Of a stretch of DNA of 64,000 bases, positions 7,629-16,914 are shown piece after piece (positions within the stretch are counted from its first letter, which is position 1; every line of letters starts with the position of its first letter). Under the pieces are notes generated by a model. It made no database searches. It was not told the DNA's origin and saw only the letters and a program-made list of their open reading frames with translations. This DNA is from Salegentibacter salarius (GTDB lineage Bacteria; Bacteroidota; Bacteroidia; Flavobacteriales; Flavobacteriaceae). The stretch covers positions 1-64,000 of the forward strand of contig NZ_FVZF01000007.1 in assembly GCF_900168265.1 (NCBI RefSeq), given 5' to 3'. The position numbers and the translations under genes are program-made.

Positions 7629-9018
7629 ACAGGCGAAACAACATACCATAGATAGAGAGATTTCTCTTGAAGGCGTTGGGCTGCATACTGGTCAAAAAGT
7701 AAAAATGACTTTTAAACCTGCTCTAGAAAATACCGGTTATGTTTTTAAAAGAATGGATCTTGAGGGAGCACCGCAGATTGAAGCAGATATAAGTTATGTG
7801 GTAAATACCCAAAGAGGAACTAACCTGGAAAAAAATGGGGTAAAAATTCAAACTTCAGAACATGTTCTTGCAGCTTGTGTTGGGTTGGATATAGATAATA
7901 TTGTAATTGAACTCGATGCCTCTGAACCACCAATTATGGATGGTTCTTCAAAATTCTTTGTAGAAGCATTGGAGAAAGCTGGAGTAGTGGCTCAGGAAGC
8001 CGAAAGAGAAGAATTTGTTGTAGATCAGGTAATTTCTTACCACGATGAAGACAGTGGTAGCGAAATTATAGTAATGCCAGCCGATGAGTACCAGGTAACC
8101 GCTATGGTAGATTTTGGTACCCAGGTTTTAGGGACACAAAATGCTTCTATTTCCCACTTATCAGAATTTAAGGATGAAATTGCCAATGCGAGAACATTTA
8201 GTTTTTTGCATGAGCTGGAAGCGCTTCTTGATCATGGCTTAATAAAAGGTGGCGATCTAAATAACGCCATTGTTTACGTAGATAAAGAGATAAACGAAGA
8301 TACTTTGAAGAAACTTCGAAAGGCTTTTCAACGAGACAATATTGCTGTTAAGCAAAATGGAATTCTGGACAATTTAACCTTGCATTATCCAAATGAAGCG
8401 GCAAGACATAAACTTTTAGATGTTCTAGGAGATCTTGCACTTATAGGAACCCGTATTCGAGGAAAAGTAATTGCAAATAAACCGGGACATTATGTAAACA
8501 CCGAGTTTGCGAAAAAAATGGCTAAAATTATTAAAGCCGAAAAAAGGAATAATGTTCCAAAAATAGATCTGGACCAGAAACCTATGATGGATGTGAACGA
8601 TATTATGGATATTTTACCCCATCGTTCTCCATTTCTTTTAGTAGACAAGATTTACAGCTGCACCGATAGTTGTGTGATTGGAATGAAAAATGTCACTATG
8701 AATGAGCCTTTCTTTGTGGGACATTTCCCGGGAAAACCGGTAATGCCTGGTGTACTTCAAGTAGAAGCAATGGCTCAAACCGGAGGTATTCTTGCACTGA
8801 AATCTGTTCCAGATCCAGAAAATTATCTTACCTATTTTATGAAAATAGATAATGTAAGATTTAAACAACAGGTAGTACCTGGAGACACTTTAATATTCAA
8901 ATTAGAATTACTTGCGCCTATTCGCCGCGGTATTTGCCAAATGCAAGGTTATGCCTATGTGAATGGAAAATTAGCTACCGAGGCTGTACTTATGGCGCAA
9001 ATTGTAAAATCAAAATAA
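7618..9018 (+). CDS. lpxC/fabZ: bifunctional LpxC deacetylase / FabZ dehydratase
   Basis: This 466-residue fusion is characteristic of Bacteroidota. Residues 1-310 are LpxC, the zinc deacetylase that commits UDP-acyl-GlcNAc to lipid A synthesis. The visible zinc ligands are His82 (SEHVLA), His264 and Asp268 (HKLLD), with GVGLHTG at 19-25. Residues from about 325 are FabZ, the 3-hydroxyacyl-ACP dehydratase of fatty acid elongation, with [12 protein letters not shown], catalytic His369 in GHFPG and Glu383. Both active sites look intact. The fusion ties together two enzymes that compete for 3-hydroxyacyl-ACP. Confidence 0.96.
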   Translation: MAYKQAKQHTIDREISLEGVGLHTGQKVKMTFKPALENTGYVFKRMDLEGAPQIEADISYVVNTQRGTNLEKNGVKIQTSEHVLAACVGLDIDNIVIELDASEPPIMDGSSKFFVEALEKAGVVAQEAEREEFVVDQVISYHDEDSGSEIIVMPADEYQVTAMVDFGTQVLGTQNASISHLSEFKDEIANARTFSFLHELEALLDHGLIKGGDLNNAIVYVDKEINEDTLKKLRKAFQRDNIAVKQNGILDNLTLHYPNEAARHKLLDVLGDLALIGTRIRGKVIANKPGHYVNTEFAKKMAKIIKAEKRNNVPKIDLDQKPMMDVNDIMDILPHRSPFLLVDKIYSCTDSCVIGMKNVTMNEPFFVGHFPGKPVMPGVLQVEAMAQTGGILALKSVPDPENYLTYFMKIDNVRFKQQVVPGDTLIFKLELLAPIRRGICQMQGYAYVNGKLATEAVLMAQIVKSK

Positions 9019-9023
9019 ATTAT

Positions 9024-9809
9024 ATGAACCAGCCTTTAGCTTACGTCCATCCCGGAGCCAAAATTGCTAAGAATGTAGTAATAGAACCTTTCACCACAAT
9101 TCATAATAACGTGGTAATAGGCGAGGGAACCTGGATAGGATCTAACGTAACTATAATGGAAGGTGCCCGAATTGGAAAGAATTGCAGTATTTTTCCGGGA
9201 GCCGTTATTTCTGCTATTCCGCAGGATAAAAAATTTGACGACGAAGATACTATTACGGTAATTGGAGATAATACTACTATTCGAGAATGTGTAACCATTA
9301 ATAGGGGAACCACAGACCGAATGAAAACCGTGATCGGGAAAAATTGCTGGATTATGGCTTATTGCCATATAGCACATGATTGTATTGTAGGAGATAATTG
9401 TATCTTTTCTAACAATAGTACTCTAGCCGGTCATATAAATGTTGGAGATTACGTGATTCTTGCAGGAATGGCGGCAATTCAGCAGTTTTGTAGTATTGGT
9501 AGACATGCCTTTGTTACTGGCGGCTCGTTGGTTAGAAAAGATGTGCCACCCTTTGTAAAAGCAGGAAGAGAACCGCTTTCTTATGTTGGTATTAATTCTA
9601 TTGGCTTACGCCGAAGAGGATTTACAACCGAAAAAATTCGTGAGATACAGGATATTTATAGAATTCTGTATCAGAAAAACTATAATAACACCCAGGCTGT
9701 TGCTATTATTGAAGCTGAAATGCAGGCAACCGCAGAAAGGGACGAAATATTAGAATTCATTAAAAACTCGCAACGAGGTATCATGAAAGGATACTTTAGT
9801 TCAAATTAA
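9024..9809 (+). CDS. lpxA: LpxA, UDP-GlcNAc 3-O-acyltransferase
   Basis: LpxA performs the first step of lipid A synthesis, moving a 3-hydroxyacyl chain from ACP to UDP-GlcNAc. The chosen ATG (MNQPLAYVHP) gives 261 residues, the family norm; the open frame upstream runs inside fabZ and is not coding. Hexapeptide repeats fill residues 10-190. The catalytic His lies in MAYCHIAHDC (about residue 120), and GINSIGLRRRGF opens the helical C-terminal domain. The gene starts 5 nt after lpxC/fabZ. Confidence 0.95.
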   Translation: MNQPLAYVHPGAKIAKNVVIEPFTTIHNNVVIGEGTWIGSNVTIMEGARIGKNCSIFPGAVISAIPQDKKFDDEDTITVIGDNTTIRECVTINRGTTDRMKTVIGKNCWIMAYCHIAHDCIVGDNCIFSNNSTLAGHINVGDYVILAGMAAIQQFCSIGRHAFVTGGSLVRKDVPPFVKAGREPLSYVGINSIGLRRRGFTTEKIREIQDIYRILYQKNYNNTQAVAIIEAEMQATAERDEILEFIKNSQRGIMKGYFSSN

Positions 9810-9820
9810 AACTGATTCAA

Positions 9821-10387
9821 ATGGCAAGTACAAGTGATATTAGAAACGGATTGTGTATTCGTTACAACCACGATATTTATAAGATAACCGAATTTTTGCA
9901 CGTAAAACCTGGAAAAGGTCCTGCTTTTGTGCGTACCAAGCTTAAAAGTGTAACTACCGGAAAAGTTGTAGAAAATACTTTTTCAGCGGGGCATAAAATT
10001 GAAGATGTTCGTGTAGAGACTCATAAATTTCAATATTTATATAATGATGGTGAATTTTATCATTTTATGAATGTTGAAGACTATACCCAAATTCGTCTTG
10101 TAGAACAAGCTTTAGATCAGCCAAAACTATTAAAAGAAGGCGAAGTGGTAACAGTTATAATCAATACCGAAGATAACGCGCCTCTTTCCGTAGAAATGCC
10201 TGCTAGTGTGGTGCTGGAAGTAACACACACCGAACCGGGAGTGAAAGGTAATACAGCTACAAACGCCACAAAACCGGCAACCGTTGAAACCGGCGCAGAA
10301 GTAAATGTTCCATTATTTATTAATGAGGGCGACAAAATAAAAGTTGAAACCGAAAAAGGTACTTATAAAGAAAGAATTAAAGAATAA
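9821..10387 (+). CDS. efp: translation elongation factor P
   Basis: EF-P relieves ribosome stalling at polyproline stretches. The 188-residue protein has the three-barrel layout: a KOW-like domain with VKPGKGPAFVRTKLK carrying the tip Lys that receives modification, a central OB domain, and a C-terminal OB domain ending in GTYKERIKE. It follows lpxA by 11 nt, the usual flavobacterial arrangement. Confidence 0.96.
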   Translation: MASTSDIRNGLCIRYNHDIYKITEFLHVKPGKGPAFVRTKLKSVTTGKVVENTFSAGHKIEDVRVETHKFQYLYNDGEFYHFMNVEDYTQIRLVEQALDQPKLLKEGEVVTVIINTEDNAPLSVEMPASVVLEVTHTEPGVKGNTATNATKPATVETGAEVNVPLFINEGDKIKVETEKGTYKERIKE

Positions 10388-10423
10388 TTCTTTCAGAAAT
10401 AAAGGATTGCAAATTCACAAGAT

Positions 10424-10540
10424 CGTCATCCTGTCCCGAAGTTTCGGGATATTTCAGGATCTAGGACAATAAAAATTAATTTTATGTTAGAATCCCGAAG
10501 CAAATTCGGGATAAAGTCTGAAACAAGTTTAGCTTGACGT
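10424..10540. repeat. REP-like inverted repeat (family B) after efp
   Basis: The element has a GTCATCCTG left end and a CTTGACG right end, with two internal hairpins, TCCCGAAGTTTCGGGA (10434-10449) and TCCCGAAGCAAATTCGGGA (10493-10511). It belongs to the widespread class of GTCATCCTGAA-type intergenic palindromes and separates efp from the second lpxD. It could act as a transcript-end hairpin. Confidence 0.65.
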
Positions 10541-10580
10541 TAAAGGATTTTTTATTTTTTCTATATTAACATTCATCAAT

Positions 10581-11510
10581 ATGAAATTTCCACAGGAACA
10601 TACGCTGCAACAAATAGCCACTATTATAGATGCTCAATATATTGGTGATGCCAATTTTCCCGTAAAAGGGATGAATGAAATTCACGTGGTAACACCGGGC
10701 GATATTGTTTTTGTAGATCATCCAAAATATTACGATAAAGCTTTAAATTCTGCTGCTACCGTAATTTTGATCAATAAAAAAGTAGATTGTCCTGAGGGTA
10801 AAGCTTTGCTGATTTCAGAAGATCCTTTTTCAGACTTTAATAAGCTTACCCAATATTTTAAACCCTTTCAGAAATCGGATAAATCTATTTCAGATTCAGC
10901 TCAAATAGGAGAGGGTACGCATATTCAACCAAATACTTTTATTGGAAATAATGTGAAAATTGGTAGTAATTGCCTAATTCACTCCAATGTAAGTATATAT
11001 GATAATGCGGTTATAGGAAATAACGTCATTATTCATTCCGGAAGTGTTCTAGGTGGTGATGCTTTTTATTATAAAACCAGGCCAGAAGGTTTTGACAAAC
11101 TAAGATCCGGTGGCCGTGTTGTTATAGAAGACAATGTTGAAATTGGTGCTAATTGCACTATAGATAAAGGCGTAACCGGAGATACTACCATAAAAGAAGG
11201 GACTAAACTGGATAATTTAATCCAGGTTGGTCACGATACCGTTATTGGTAGAAGATGTCTTATTGCCAGCCAGGTAGGAATTGCCGGTGCTGTAACTATT
11301 GAAGATGAAGTAACTGTTTGGGGCCAGGTTGGGATGCGCAGCGGAATTACCGTAGAAAAAGGAGGAATTCTTATGGGCCAGGCTGGAATCACTAAATCTA
11401 CCAAGGCTAATAAAATATACACAGGGAATCCTGCAATGGAATCCAGAGCTAAATTAAAAGAGTTGGCACTTTTAAGGCAATTACCTAAATTGCTGGAAAA
11501 ATTAAAATAA
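10581..11510 (+). CDS. LpxD paralogue, UDP-3-O-acyl-glucosamine N-acyltransferase-like
   Basis: The 309-residue protein has the LpxD architecture: an N-terminal domain with FVDHPKYYDKAL (UDP-binding region), a hexapeptide beta-helix, and LDNLIQVGHDTVIG with the catalytic-type His (about residue 217). It is shorter than the 6.6-kb LpxD mainly at the C-terminus. A second LpxD near efp is common in flavobacteria. It may acylate a different sugar nucleotide or prefer another acyl chain. The active-site His argues against simple decay. Confidence 0.85.
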   Translation: MKFPQEHTLQQIATIIDAQYIGDANFPVKGMNEIHVVTPGDIVFVDHPKYYDKALNSAATVILINKKVDCPEGKALLISEDPFSDFNKLTQYFKPFQKSDKSISDSAQIGEGTHIQPNTFIGNNVKIGSNCLIHSNVSIYDNAVIGNNVIIHSGSVLGGDAFYYKTRPEGFDKLRSGGRVVIEDNVEIGANCTIDKGVTGDTTIKEGTKLDNLIQVGHDTVIGRRCLIASQVGIAGAVTIEDEVTVWGQVGMRSGITVEKGGILMGQAGITKSTKANKIYTGNPAMESRAKLKELALLRQLPKLLEKLK

Positions 11511-11516
11511 AAAACT

Positions 11517-11912
11517 ATGGGCATAAAAAGTAAAGGGATTGTTGAGAATTTTTATACCTCGCTATTTAAGGGGGAAGAAGGAGTATTAGACAATTACTTA
11601 CATCCCAATGTAAATCTTACCTGGTACGGTACCACCGGACTTAAAAAGCTTGATTTCAATGAGATACTGAATCTTAGAGATGATATGGCAAAAAACTTTG
11701 AGTCTTTGAAAGCCGAGATTGAAAAGGTCGTAGAAGAAGACCATCAAATCGCTATCCAGTTTACTTACCACGTAAAAACTATAGAAAATCCCGATGAAGA
11801 AATGCCACTTGCCCATTTCATGGCTATCTGGGAATTAAAAGACAATAAGCTTTTTAGGGGTGTCCAAATCTCACAACTTGGAGAAGAGGTAGACGAAAGT
11901 CCTTGGTCTTAA
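11517..11912 (+). CDS. NTF2-like / SnoaL-fold protein
   Basis: A 131-residue single-domain protein with the helix-rich start and curved sheet pattern of the NTF2 superfamily: VENFYTSLFKGEEGVLDNYL at the start and MAIWELKDNKLFRGVQIS near the end. Members include ketosteroid isomerases and many proteins of unknown ligand, so no substrate is proposed. It begins 6 nt after the second lpxD and is probably in the same transcript. Confidence 0.75.
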   Translation: MGIKSKGIVENFYTSLFKGEEGVLDNYLHPNVNLTWYGTTGLKKLDFNEILNLRDDMAKNFESLKAEIEKVVEEDHQIAIQFTYHVKTIENPDEEMPLAHFMAIWELKDNKLFRGVQISQLGEEVDESPWS

Positions 11913-12021
11913 ATATTTAGCTTTCTCAAATAATATAGTTTTAGGCTAAAACTTTAGTTCAATTTTAAGACTAAAAGCCTAATAAACATTCAAAAAACTT
12001 TAGGTTTTATTTTTAAAAACC

Positions 12022-12029
12022 TACTTTTG
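12022..12029 (+). promoter_or_regulatory. -7 element TACTTTTG upstream of sucD
   Basis: TACTTTTG fits TAnnTTTG and lies 23 nt before the sucD ATG at 12053. It overlaps the right arm of a short inverted repeat (TAGGTTTT with AAAACCTA, 12001-12024), which could be a regulatory site or chance in this AT-rich sequence. Confidence 0.45.
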
Positions 12030-12052
12030 TAATCGCAAAAATCAAAAAATTT

Positions 12053-12928
12053 ATGAGCGTTTTAGTCAATAAAAATTCAAAAATAATAGTTCAGGGATTT
12101 ACCGGTAGCGAAGGCACTTTTCACGCTGAACAAATGATAGAATACGGAACCAACGTTGTTGGAGGTGTAACTCCGGGTAAAGGAGGTCAAAAACACCTTA
12201 ACAAGCCGGTTTTTAATACTGTATCTGATGCTGTTGAAAAAACAGGAGCAGATGTTTCTATAATCTTTGTACCACCGGCTTTTGCTGCAGATGCAATTAT
12301 GGAAGCTGCAGATGCTGGGATTAAAGTAATTATTACAATTACTGAAGGTATTCCAGTTGCAGATATGGTAAAAGCTTACGATTATATTCAGGATAGAGAT
12401 TGCCGTTTGGTAGGTCCTAACTGTCCTGGGGTAATTACTCCTGGAGAAGCGAAAGTTGGTATTATGCCAGGTTTTGTTTTCAAAAAAGGTAAAGTAGGAA
12501 TTGTATCTAAATCTGGTACTTTAACTTACGAAGCTGCAGATCAGGTTGTAAAACAAGGTCTTGGAATTACTACCGCTATTGGTATTGGTGGAGATCCAAT
12601 TATTGGAACAACCACAAAAGAAGCCGTAGAATTATTGATGAACGATGATGAAACCGAATGTATCGTTATGATCGGTGAAATTGGAGGTCAATTAGAGGCT
12701 GATGCCGCTACATGGATTAAAGAAAACGGAAATAAAAAGCCGGTTGTAGGTTTTATAGCCGGTGAAACTGCACCAGCAGGCCGTACAATGGGTCACGCGG
12801 GAGCAATTGTTGGTGGAAGCGAAGATACCGCACAGGCTAAAAAAGCTATTCTAAAAGAAAATGGAATTCACGTTGTAGATTCTCCAGCAGAGATTGGGAA
12901 AAAGGTAGCCGAGGTTATGAAAGGCTAA
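12053..12928 (+). CDS. sucD: succinyl-CoA ligase alpha subunit
   Basis: SucD is the CoA-binding, phosphohistidine-bearing subunit that with SucC converts succinyl-CoA to succinate and makes ATP or GTP in the TCA cycle. The 291-residue protein shows the CoA-binding [11 protein letters not shown] segment (residues 14-24), VGPNCPGVI (about 122-130), and [13 protein letters not shown] with the phosphorylated His near residue 246. sucC is not adjacent. A strong terminator follows. Confidence 0.96.
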   Translation: MSVLVNKNSKIIVQGFTGSEGTFHAEQMIEYGTNVVGGVTPGKGGQKHLNKPVFNTVSDAVEKTGADVSIIFVPPAFAADAIMEAADAGIKVIITITEGIPVADMVKAYDYIQDRDCRLVGPNCPGVITPGEAKVGIMPGFVFKKGKVGIVSKSGTLTYEAADQVVKQGLGITTAIGIGGDPIIGTTTKEAVELLMNDDETECIVMIGEIGGQLEADAATWIKENGNKKPVVGFIAGETAPAGRTMGHAGAIVGGSEDTAQAKKAILKENGIHVVDSPAEIGKKVAEVMKG

Positions 12929-12960
12929 ATGTGAAAATCTAAATAAAAATGTAACGTTTT

Positions 12961-13000
12961 AAGTTCGCTAATGTCTAACATTAGCGAACTTTTTGTTTTT
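12961..13000 (+). terminator. strong intrinsic terminator after sucD
   Basis: A perfect 13-bp stem, AAGTTCGCTAATG (12961-12973) with CATTAGCGAACTT (12979-12991), has a 5-nt loop and runs into TTTTGTTTTT. The ATG at 12971 lies inside the stem, which shows that the longer open frame for the next gene does not start there. Confidence 0.9.
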
Positions 13001-13018
13001 AACCAATTTTTATTTAGT

Positions 13019-15988
13019 ATGAAGAAATTCTATTTTCCTTTATTTGCCTTTTTATTCATTTTCGCTACGGCTTGTAACAATGATAAAAAGGAAGAAAAAG
13101 CTTCCGAAAATCACACCGATGATGCGGGCTTTAATTATGTAACTTACGCTAACGATCCCACAGGTTTACGCCTTTATACGCTAGATAATGGCCTTAAGGT
13201 TTATTTGAGTAAAAACGAGGAGGAACCAAAAATACAAACCCTTATTGCGGTTAGGGCTGGTTCAACTTACGATCCTGCAGATAATACCGGTCTTGCTCAT
13301 TATTTAGAGCATATGGTATTTAAAGGTACCAGCGAAATTGGCACCCAGGATTGGGAAAAGGAGCAGGTACTTTTAAAAGAAATTTCAAATCTTTACGAAG
13401 AGCACAAAAGTACTGCAGATGCAGAGAAAAAGAAAAAGATCTACAGAAAAATAGATTCGGTTTCTCAAGAAGCTTCTAAACTATCTATTGCTAACGAATA
13501 CGATAAAATGGTTAGCTCTCTTGGTTCTGAAGGTACAAACGCTTTCACTTCCAGTGAACAAACCGTATATGTAAATAAAATACCTTCTAATGAGCTTGAT
13601 AGATGGCTAACGGTAGAAAGCGAACGCTTTAGTGAATTGGTTTTGAGATTATTCCATACTGAATTAGAGGCTGTTTACGAAGAATTTAACCGGGGCCAGG
13701 ATAGTGATGGGCGCAAGCAGTACCAGGCAGTTATAGAAGGCCTTTATCCAAATCATCCTTATGGAACTCAAACTACCATAGGAGAGTCAGATCATTTAAA
13801 GAATCCTTCTATGGAGGCAATTCACGACTATTTTAATAAATATTATGTGCCAAATAATATGGCGGTTATCCTATCTGGAGATCTGGATTTTGATACGACT
13901 ATTCAAAAAGTGAGTGATGCTTTTGGAAGTTATGAGCAAAAAGAAGTAAACCACCCTTCTTTTTCGGAGGCCGAACCAATTACCGCACCTATAAAGAAAG
14001 AGGTTTTTGGACCAACTTCAGAATCTGTTTATCTAGCTTATAGAACAAATGGTGCTGGTAGTGAAGATCAAAAAAAGGTAGTCTTAATAGATTATATTTT
14101 AGCAAATTCACAGGCAGGTTTAATAGATTTAAACCTTAATCAGCAGCAAAAAGTACAACGTGCATATTCGATTGCAAATTTTGATAACGATTATGGTTTC
14201 CATTTGCTGTCGGGAACGCCAAAAGAAGGCCAGTCCTTAGAGGAAGTAAAAGATTTATTGATTGGAGAAGTAGAAAAGATTAAAAGTGGAGATTTTGAAG
14301 ACTGGCTTATTGAAGCGGTTATAAACGATCTTAAATTATCTAATATTCGTCAATACGAAAATGCATCGGCAGTAGCTTATGCACATTTAGATGCGTTTAT
14401 TCATTTTCAGGAATGGGAAGAAAACTTAAAATTTCTTGACGAGCTTGCTACTATTTCAAAACAGGAATTAGTAGATTTTGCTAATAATCATTATAAAGAT
14501 AATTATGTTGCTGTTTACAAGCGTAAAGGGGAAGACCCAAATATTGCTAAAGTTGAAAATCCAGGAATTACCCCTATTCAGCTAAACAGAGATAAAGAAT
14601 CAGATTTTATAGCAGAATTCAATAAAACCGAATCTCCAGAGCTACAGCCGCAATTTGTAGATTACAAGAAAGCAATTAAAGAATCTGAAACAGAAAGTGG
14701 ACTTCCGGTTTCTTATATTTTAAATGAAACTAACGATTTATTCAATCTCTATTTTATTTTCGATATGGGACAGGATAACGATAAGGAATTATCGTTGGCA
14801 GCTGGATATCTTGATTATTTGGGAACAGATAAATATTCTCCCGAAGAGGTGAAGCAGGAATTCTATAAATTGGGGATTAACTATTTTGTAAACTCTGGAA
14901 CCGATAGAACTTATGTTGGTTTAAGCGGATTAAAAGAAAACCTGCCAGAAGGTATGAAGCTTTTAAATCATCTTTGGGAGAATGCAACAGTAAACGAAGA
15001 AGCTTACGCCAAATACGTAGACCAAATACTTAAGGAACGCCAGGATGGTAAAACCCAAAAGGGAAATATTCTTTTTAACGGCTTGATGAATTACGGTAAA
15101 TATGGAGAAGATTCACGTTTAAGAAATGTATATACCGCCTCAGAACTTCAGGAAAAAGATCCTGCAGATTTGGTGCAGAAGTTAAAAGATTTACGTAATT
15201 ATAAGCAACGTATTTTTTACTACGGAAAAGATGTAGAAAACGTGGTTGCTACTTTAGATGAAAATTACAAAGTTCAATCTGATTTAAAAGAATATCCAGA
15301 AGCTAAGACTTATTCCGAAAAAGAAACCGGGGGCAATGTTTACTTTGTAGATTACGATATGGTGCAAAGTGAAATGTTGTTCTTAGCAAAAGGTGAAGAT
15401 TTTGATGCAGAAAATATGGCTGCTACTTCATTGTTCAATACTTACTTTGGTAGCGGACTTTCTTCTATAGTTTTCCAGGAAATTAGAGAGTCTAAATCCC
15501 TGGCTTATTCGGCTTATTCGAGCTATCAAATGGCTTCAGAGGCTGATAAACCAAATTATGTGATGGCTTATATTGGTACCCAGGCTAATAAAATGCCACA
15601 GGCCGTAGATGCTATGATGGAGTTAATGACCAACATGCCGGAAGCCGAAGAGCAATTTCAGGCAGCTAAGGAGGCCACTCTTAAAAAGATTGCTGCCGAG
15701 CGTATTACCAAAACTTCAATTTTCTGGAGTTACGAGTCTTTAAAGAAAAGAGGCCTGGATAATGATATGCGCAAAGAGATGTATGAAACTATTCAGGATA
15801 TGAGCCTGGCTGATTTAAAGAAATTCTTTAATGAAAATATTAAAGGTCAGAATTATAATGTTTTGGTTATCGGTGATAAAGAAGAAGTAAATATTGATGC
15901 CCTGTCGAAACTGGGCGAAGTTCAGGAAATGGATATTGATTTCTTATTTAATTATGAAAAACAAGTGCCTGCTACAGTACAAATGTAA
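13019..15988 (+). CDS. M16-family zinc metallopeptidase lipoprotein, two insulinase-like halves
   Basis: The 989-residue protein begins with a lipoprotein signal (FIFATAC, Cys19), so it is probably anchored in the outer or inner membrane facing the periplasm. The inverted zinc motif HYLEH is at 94-98, with the downstream Glu in LEAVYEEFNRG. The second half repeats the fold as an inactive-type partner, without an HxxEH, as in two-domain M16 peptidases. These enzymes degrade peptides inside a closed chamber. The ATG at 13019 is chosen because it gives the signal peptide and the 12971 ATG is inside a terminator. Confidence 0.92.
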   Translation: MKKFYFPLFAFLFIFATACNNDKKEEKASENHTDDAGFNYVTYANDPTGLRLYTLDNGLKVYLSKNEEEPKIQTLIAVRAGSTYDPADNTGLAHYLEHMVFKGTSEIGTQDWEKEQVLLKEISNLYEEHKSTADAEKKKKIYRKIDSVSQEASKLSIANEYDKMVSSLGSEGTNAFTSSEQTVYVNKIPSNELDRWLTVESERFSELVLRLFHTELEAVYEEFNRGQDSDGRKQYQAVIEGLYPNHPYGTQTTIGESDHLKNPSMEAIHDYFNKYYVPNNMAVILSGDLDFDTTIQKVSDAFGSYEQKEVNHPSFSEAEPITAPIKKEVFGPTSESVYLAYRTNGAGSEDQKKVVLIDYILANSQAGLIDLNLNQQQKVQRAYSIANFDNDYGFHLLSGTPKEGQSLEEVKDLLIGEVEKIKSGDFEDWLIEAVINDLKLSNIRQYENASAVAYAHLDAFIHFQEWEENLKFLDELATISKQELVDFANNHYKDNYVAVYKRKGEDPNIAKVENPGITPIQLNRDKESDFIAEFNKTESPELQPQFVDYKKAIKESETESGLPVSYILNETNDLFNLYFIFDMGQDNDKELSLAAGYLDYLGTDKYSPEEVKQEFYKLGINYFVNSGTDRTYVGLSGLKENLPEGMKLLNHLWENATVNEEAYAKYVDQILKERQDGKTQKGNILFNGLMNYGKYGEDSRLRNVYTASELQEKDPADLVQKLKDLRNYKQRIFYYGKDVENVVATLDENYKVQSDLKEYPEAKTYSEKETGGNVYFVDYDMVQSEMLFLAKGEDFDAENMAATSLFNTYFGSGLSSIVFQEIRESKSLAYSAYSSYQMASEADKPNYVMAYIGTQANKMPQAVDAMMELMTNMPEAEEQFQAAKEATLKKIAAERITKTSIFWSYESLKKRGLDNDMRKEMYETIQDMSLADLKKFFNENIKGQNYNVLVIGDKEEVNIDALSKLGEVQEMDIDFLFNYEKQVPATVQM

Positions 15989-16003
15989 GCGTCATAGATA
16001 AAT

Positions 16004-16037
16004 AAAAACCTCCTGAGATTTCAGGAGGTTTTTTTAT
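16004..16037 (+). terminator. intrinsic terminator after the M16 peptidase
   Basis: AAAAACCTCCTGA (16004-16016) pairs with TCAGGAGGTTTTT (16021-16033) around a GATT loop, continuing into a T run. It separates the peptidase gene from fabG. Confidence 0.9.
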
Positions 16038-16056
16038 ACCCTAAGTTTAGTATTAT

Positions 16057-16064
16057 TATATTTG
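16057..16064 (+). promoter_or_regulatory. -7 element TATATTTG upstream of fabG
   Basis: TATATTTG fits TAnnTTTG and lies 26 nt before the fabG ATG, directly after the preceding terminator, as expected for a new transcription unit. The -33 element is not obvious. Confidence 0.45.
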
Positions 16065-16090
16065 ATTTATATTAAAAAATAAGCCAAAAA

Positions 16091-16837
16091 ATGAAATTAT
16101 TAGAAGGAAAGAATGCCATAATAACCGGTGGTAGCCGCGGAATAGGAAAAGGAATAGCTAAAGTCTTTGCTGAACACGGTGCCAATGTAGCTTTTACCTA
16201 TAATTCTTCGGCCGAATCAGCTAACGCATTAGCCGACGAACTGAGCAAACTTGGAGTAAAAGCGAAAGCCTACCAATCTAACGCTGCCAGTTTTAAGGAA
16301 GCAGAACAGCTTATTAAAGATGTGGCAGAAGATTTTGGAAGTATAGATATTTTAATAAATAACGCCGGTATCACCAAGGATAATTTGTTGATGCGAATGA
16401 GCGAAGAAGATTTTGATAAGGTTATTGAAGTAAACCTTAAGTCTATTTTTAATATGACCAAAGCGGTACAACGCACTATGTTGAAGCAACGCAAAGGTAG
16501 TATCATTAATATGAGTTCTGTAGTTGGAGTAACCGGAAACGCGGGCCAGGCAAATTACGCGGCTTCTAAATCTGGTATAATAGGTTTTTCTAAATCTATG
16601 GCTCAGGAATTGGGTTCTAGAAATATTAGAACAAACGTGATCGCTCCCGGTTTCATAGAAACCGAAATGACCGAAAAATTAGACGAAAAAGTAGTGGATG
16701 GCTGGAGACAGGCAATTCCTTTAAAACGTGGCGGCAGCCCGGAAGATATAGCAAATGCTTGTGTTTTTCTTGGTAGTGATCTCAGTTCCTATATAACCGG
16801 CCAGGTACTTCACGTAGATGGCGGAATGCACACCTAG
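16091..16837 (+). CDS. fabG: 3-oxoacyl-ACP reductase
   Basis: The 248-residue short-chain dehydrogenase has the NADPH-binding GGSRGIGKG (12-20), the NNAG motif (about 90) and the Ser-Tyr-Lys triad in MSSVVG...YAASKSG (about 140-160). It also has the C-terminal GGMHT ending typical of FabG. FabG reduces 3-oxoacyl-ACP in fatty acid elongation. It stands alone between a terminator and an intergenic hairpin rather than in a fab operon, so a closely related SDR role cannot be fully excluded. Confidence 0.88.
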   Translation: MKLLEGKNAIITGGSRGIGKGIAKVFAEHGANVAFTYNSSAESANALADELSKLGVKAKAYQSNAASFKEAEQLIKDVAEDFGSIDILINNAGITKDNLLMRMSEEDFDKVIEVNLKSIFNMTKAVQRTMLKQRKGSIINMSSVVGVTGNAGQANYAASKSGIIGFSKSMAQELGSRNIRTNVIAPGFIETEMTEKLDEKVVDGWRQAIPLKRGGSPEDIANACVFLGSDLSSYITGQVLHVDGGMHT

Positions 16838-16845
16838 ATAAGTTA

Positions 16846-16911
16846 GTAGTTAAAAGTTAATTGTTATTAGAACTTTTAACTTTTAGCCAATAACTATTAA
16901 CTACCTTAACT
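16846..16911. repeat. A/T-rich imperfect inverted repeat between fabG and the VWA gene
   Basis: Blocks such as GTAGTTAAAAGTT (left) and ACTTTTAAC plus AACTATTAACTAC (right) are complementary, giving an imperfect hairpin over most of the 77-nt gap. Simple TTAACTTT-type palindromes of this kind recur in flavobacterial intergenic regions. Confidence 0.5.
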
Positions 16912-16914
16912 TTA

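Noticed and set aside
8934-9023. longer lpxA reading frame
   Set aside because: This stretch codes for the end of FabZ in another frame, and the ATG at 9024 gives the usual 261-residue LpxA.
11941-11983. hairpin TTAGGCT/AGCCTAA after the NTF2-like gene
   Set aside because: The stem is short with a long loop and no T run, so it is too weak to call a terminator.
12971-13018. upstream start for the M16 peptidase
   Set aside because: The ATG lies inside the stem of the sucD terminator and would place extra residues before a clear lipoprotein signal.
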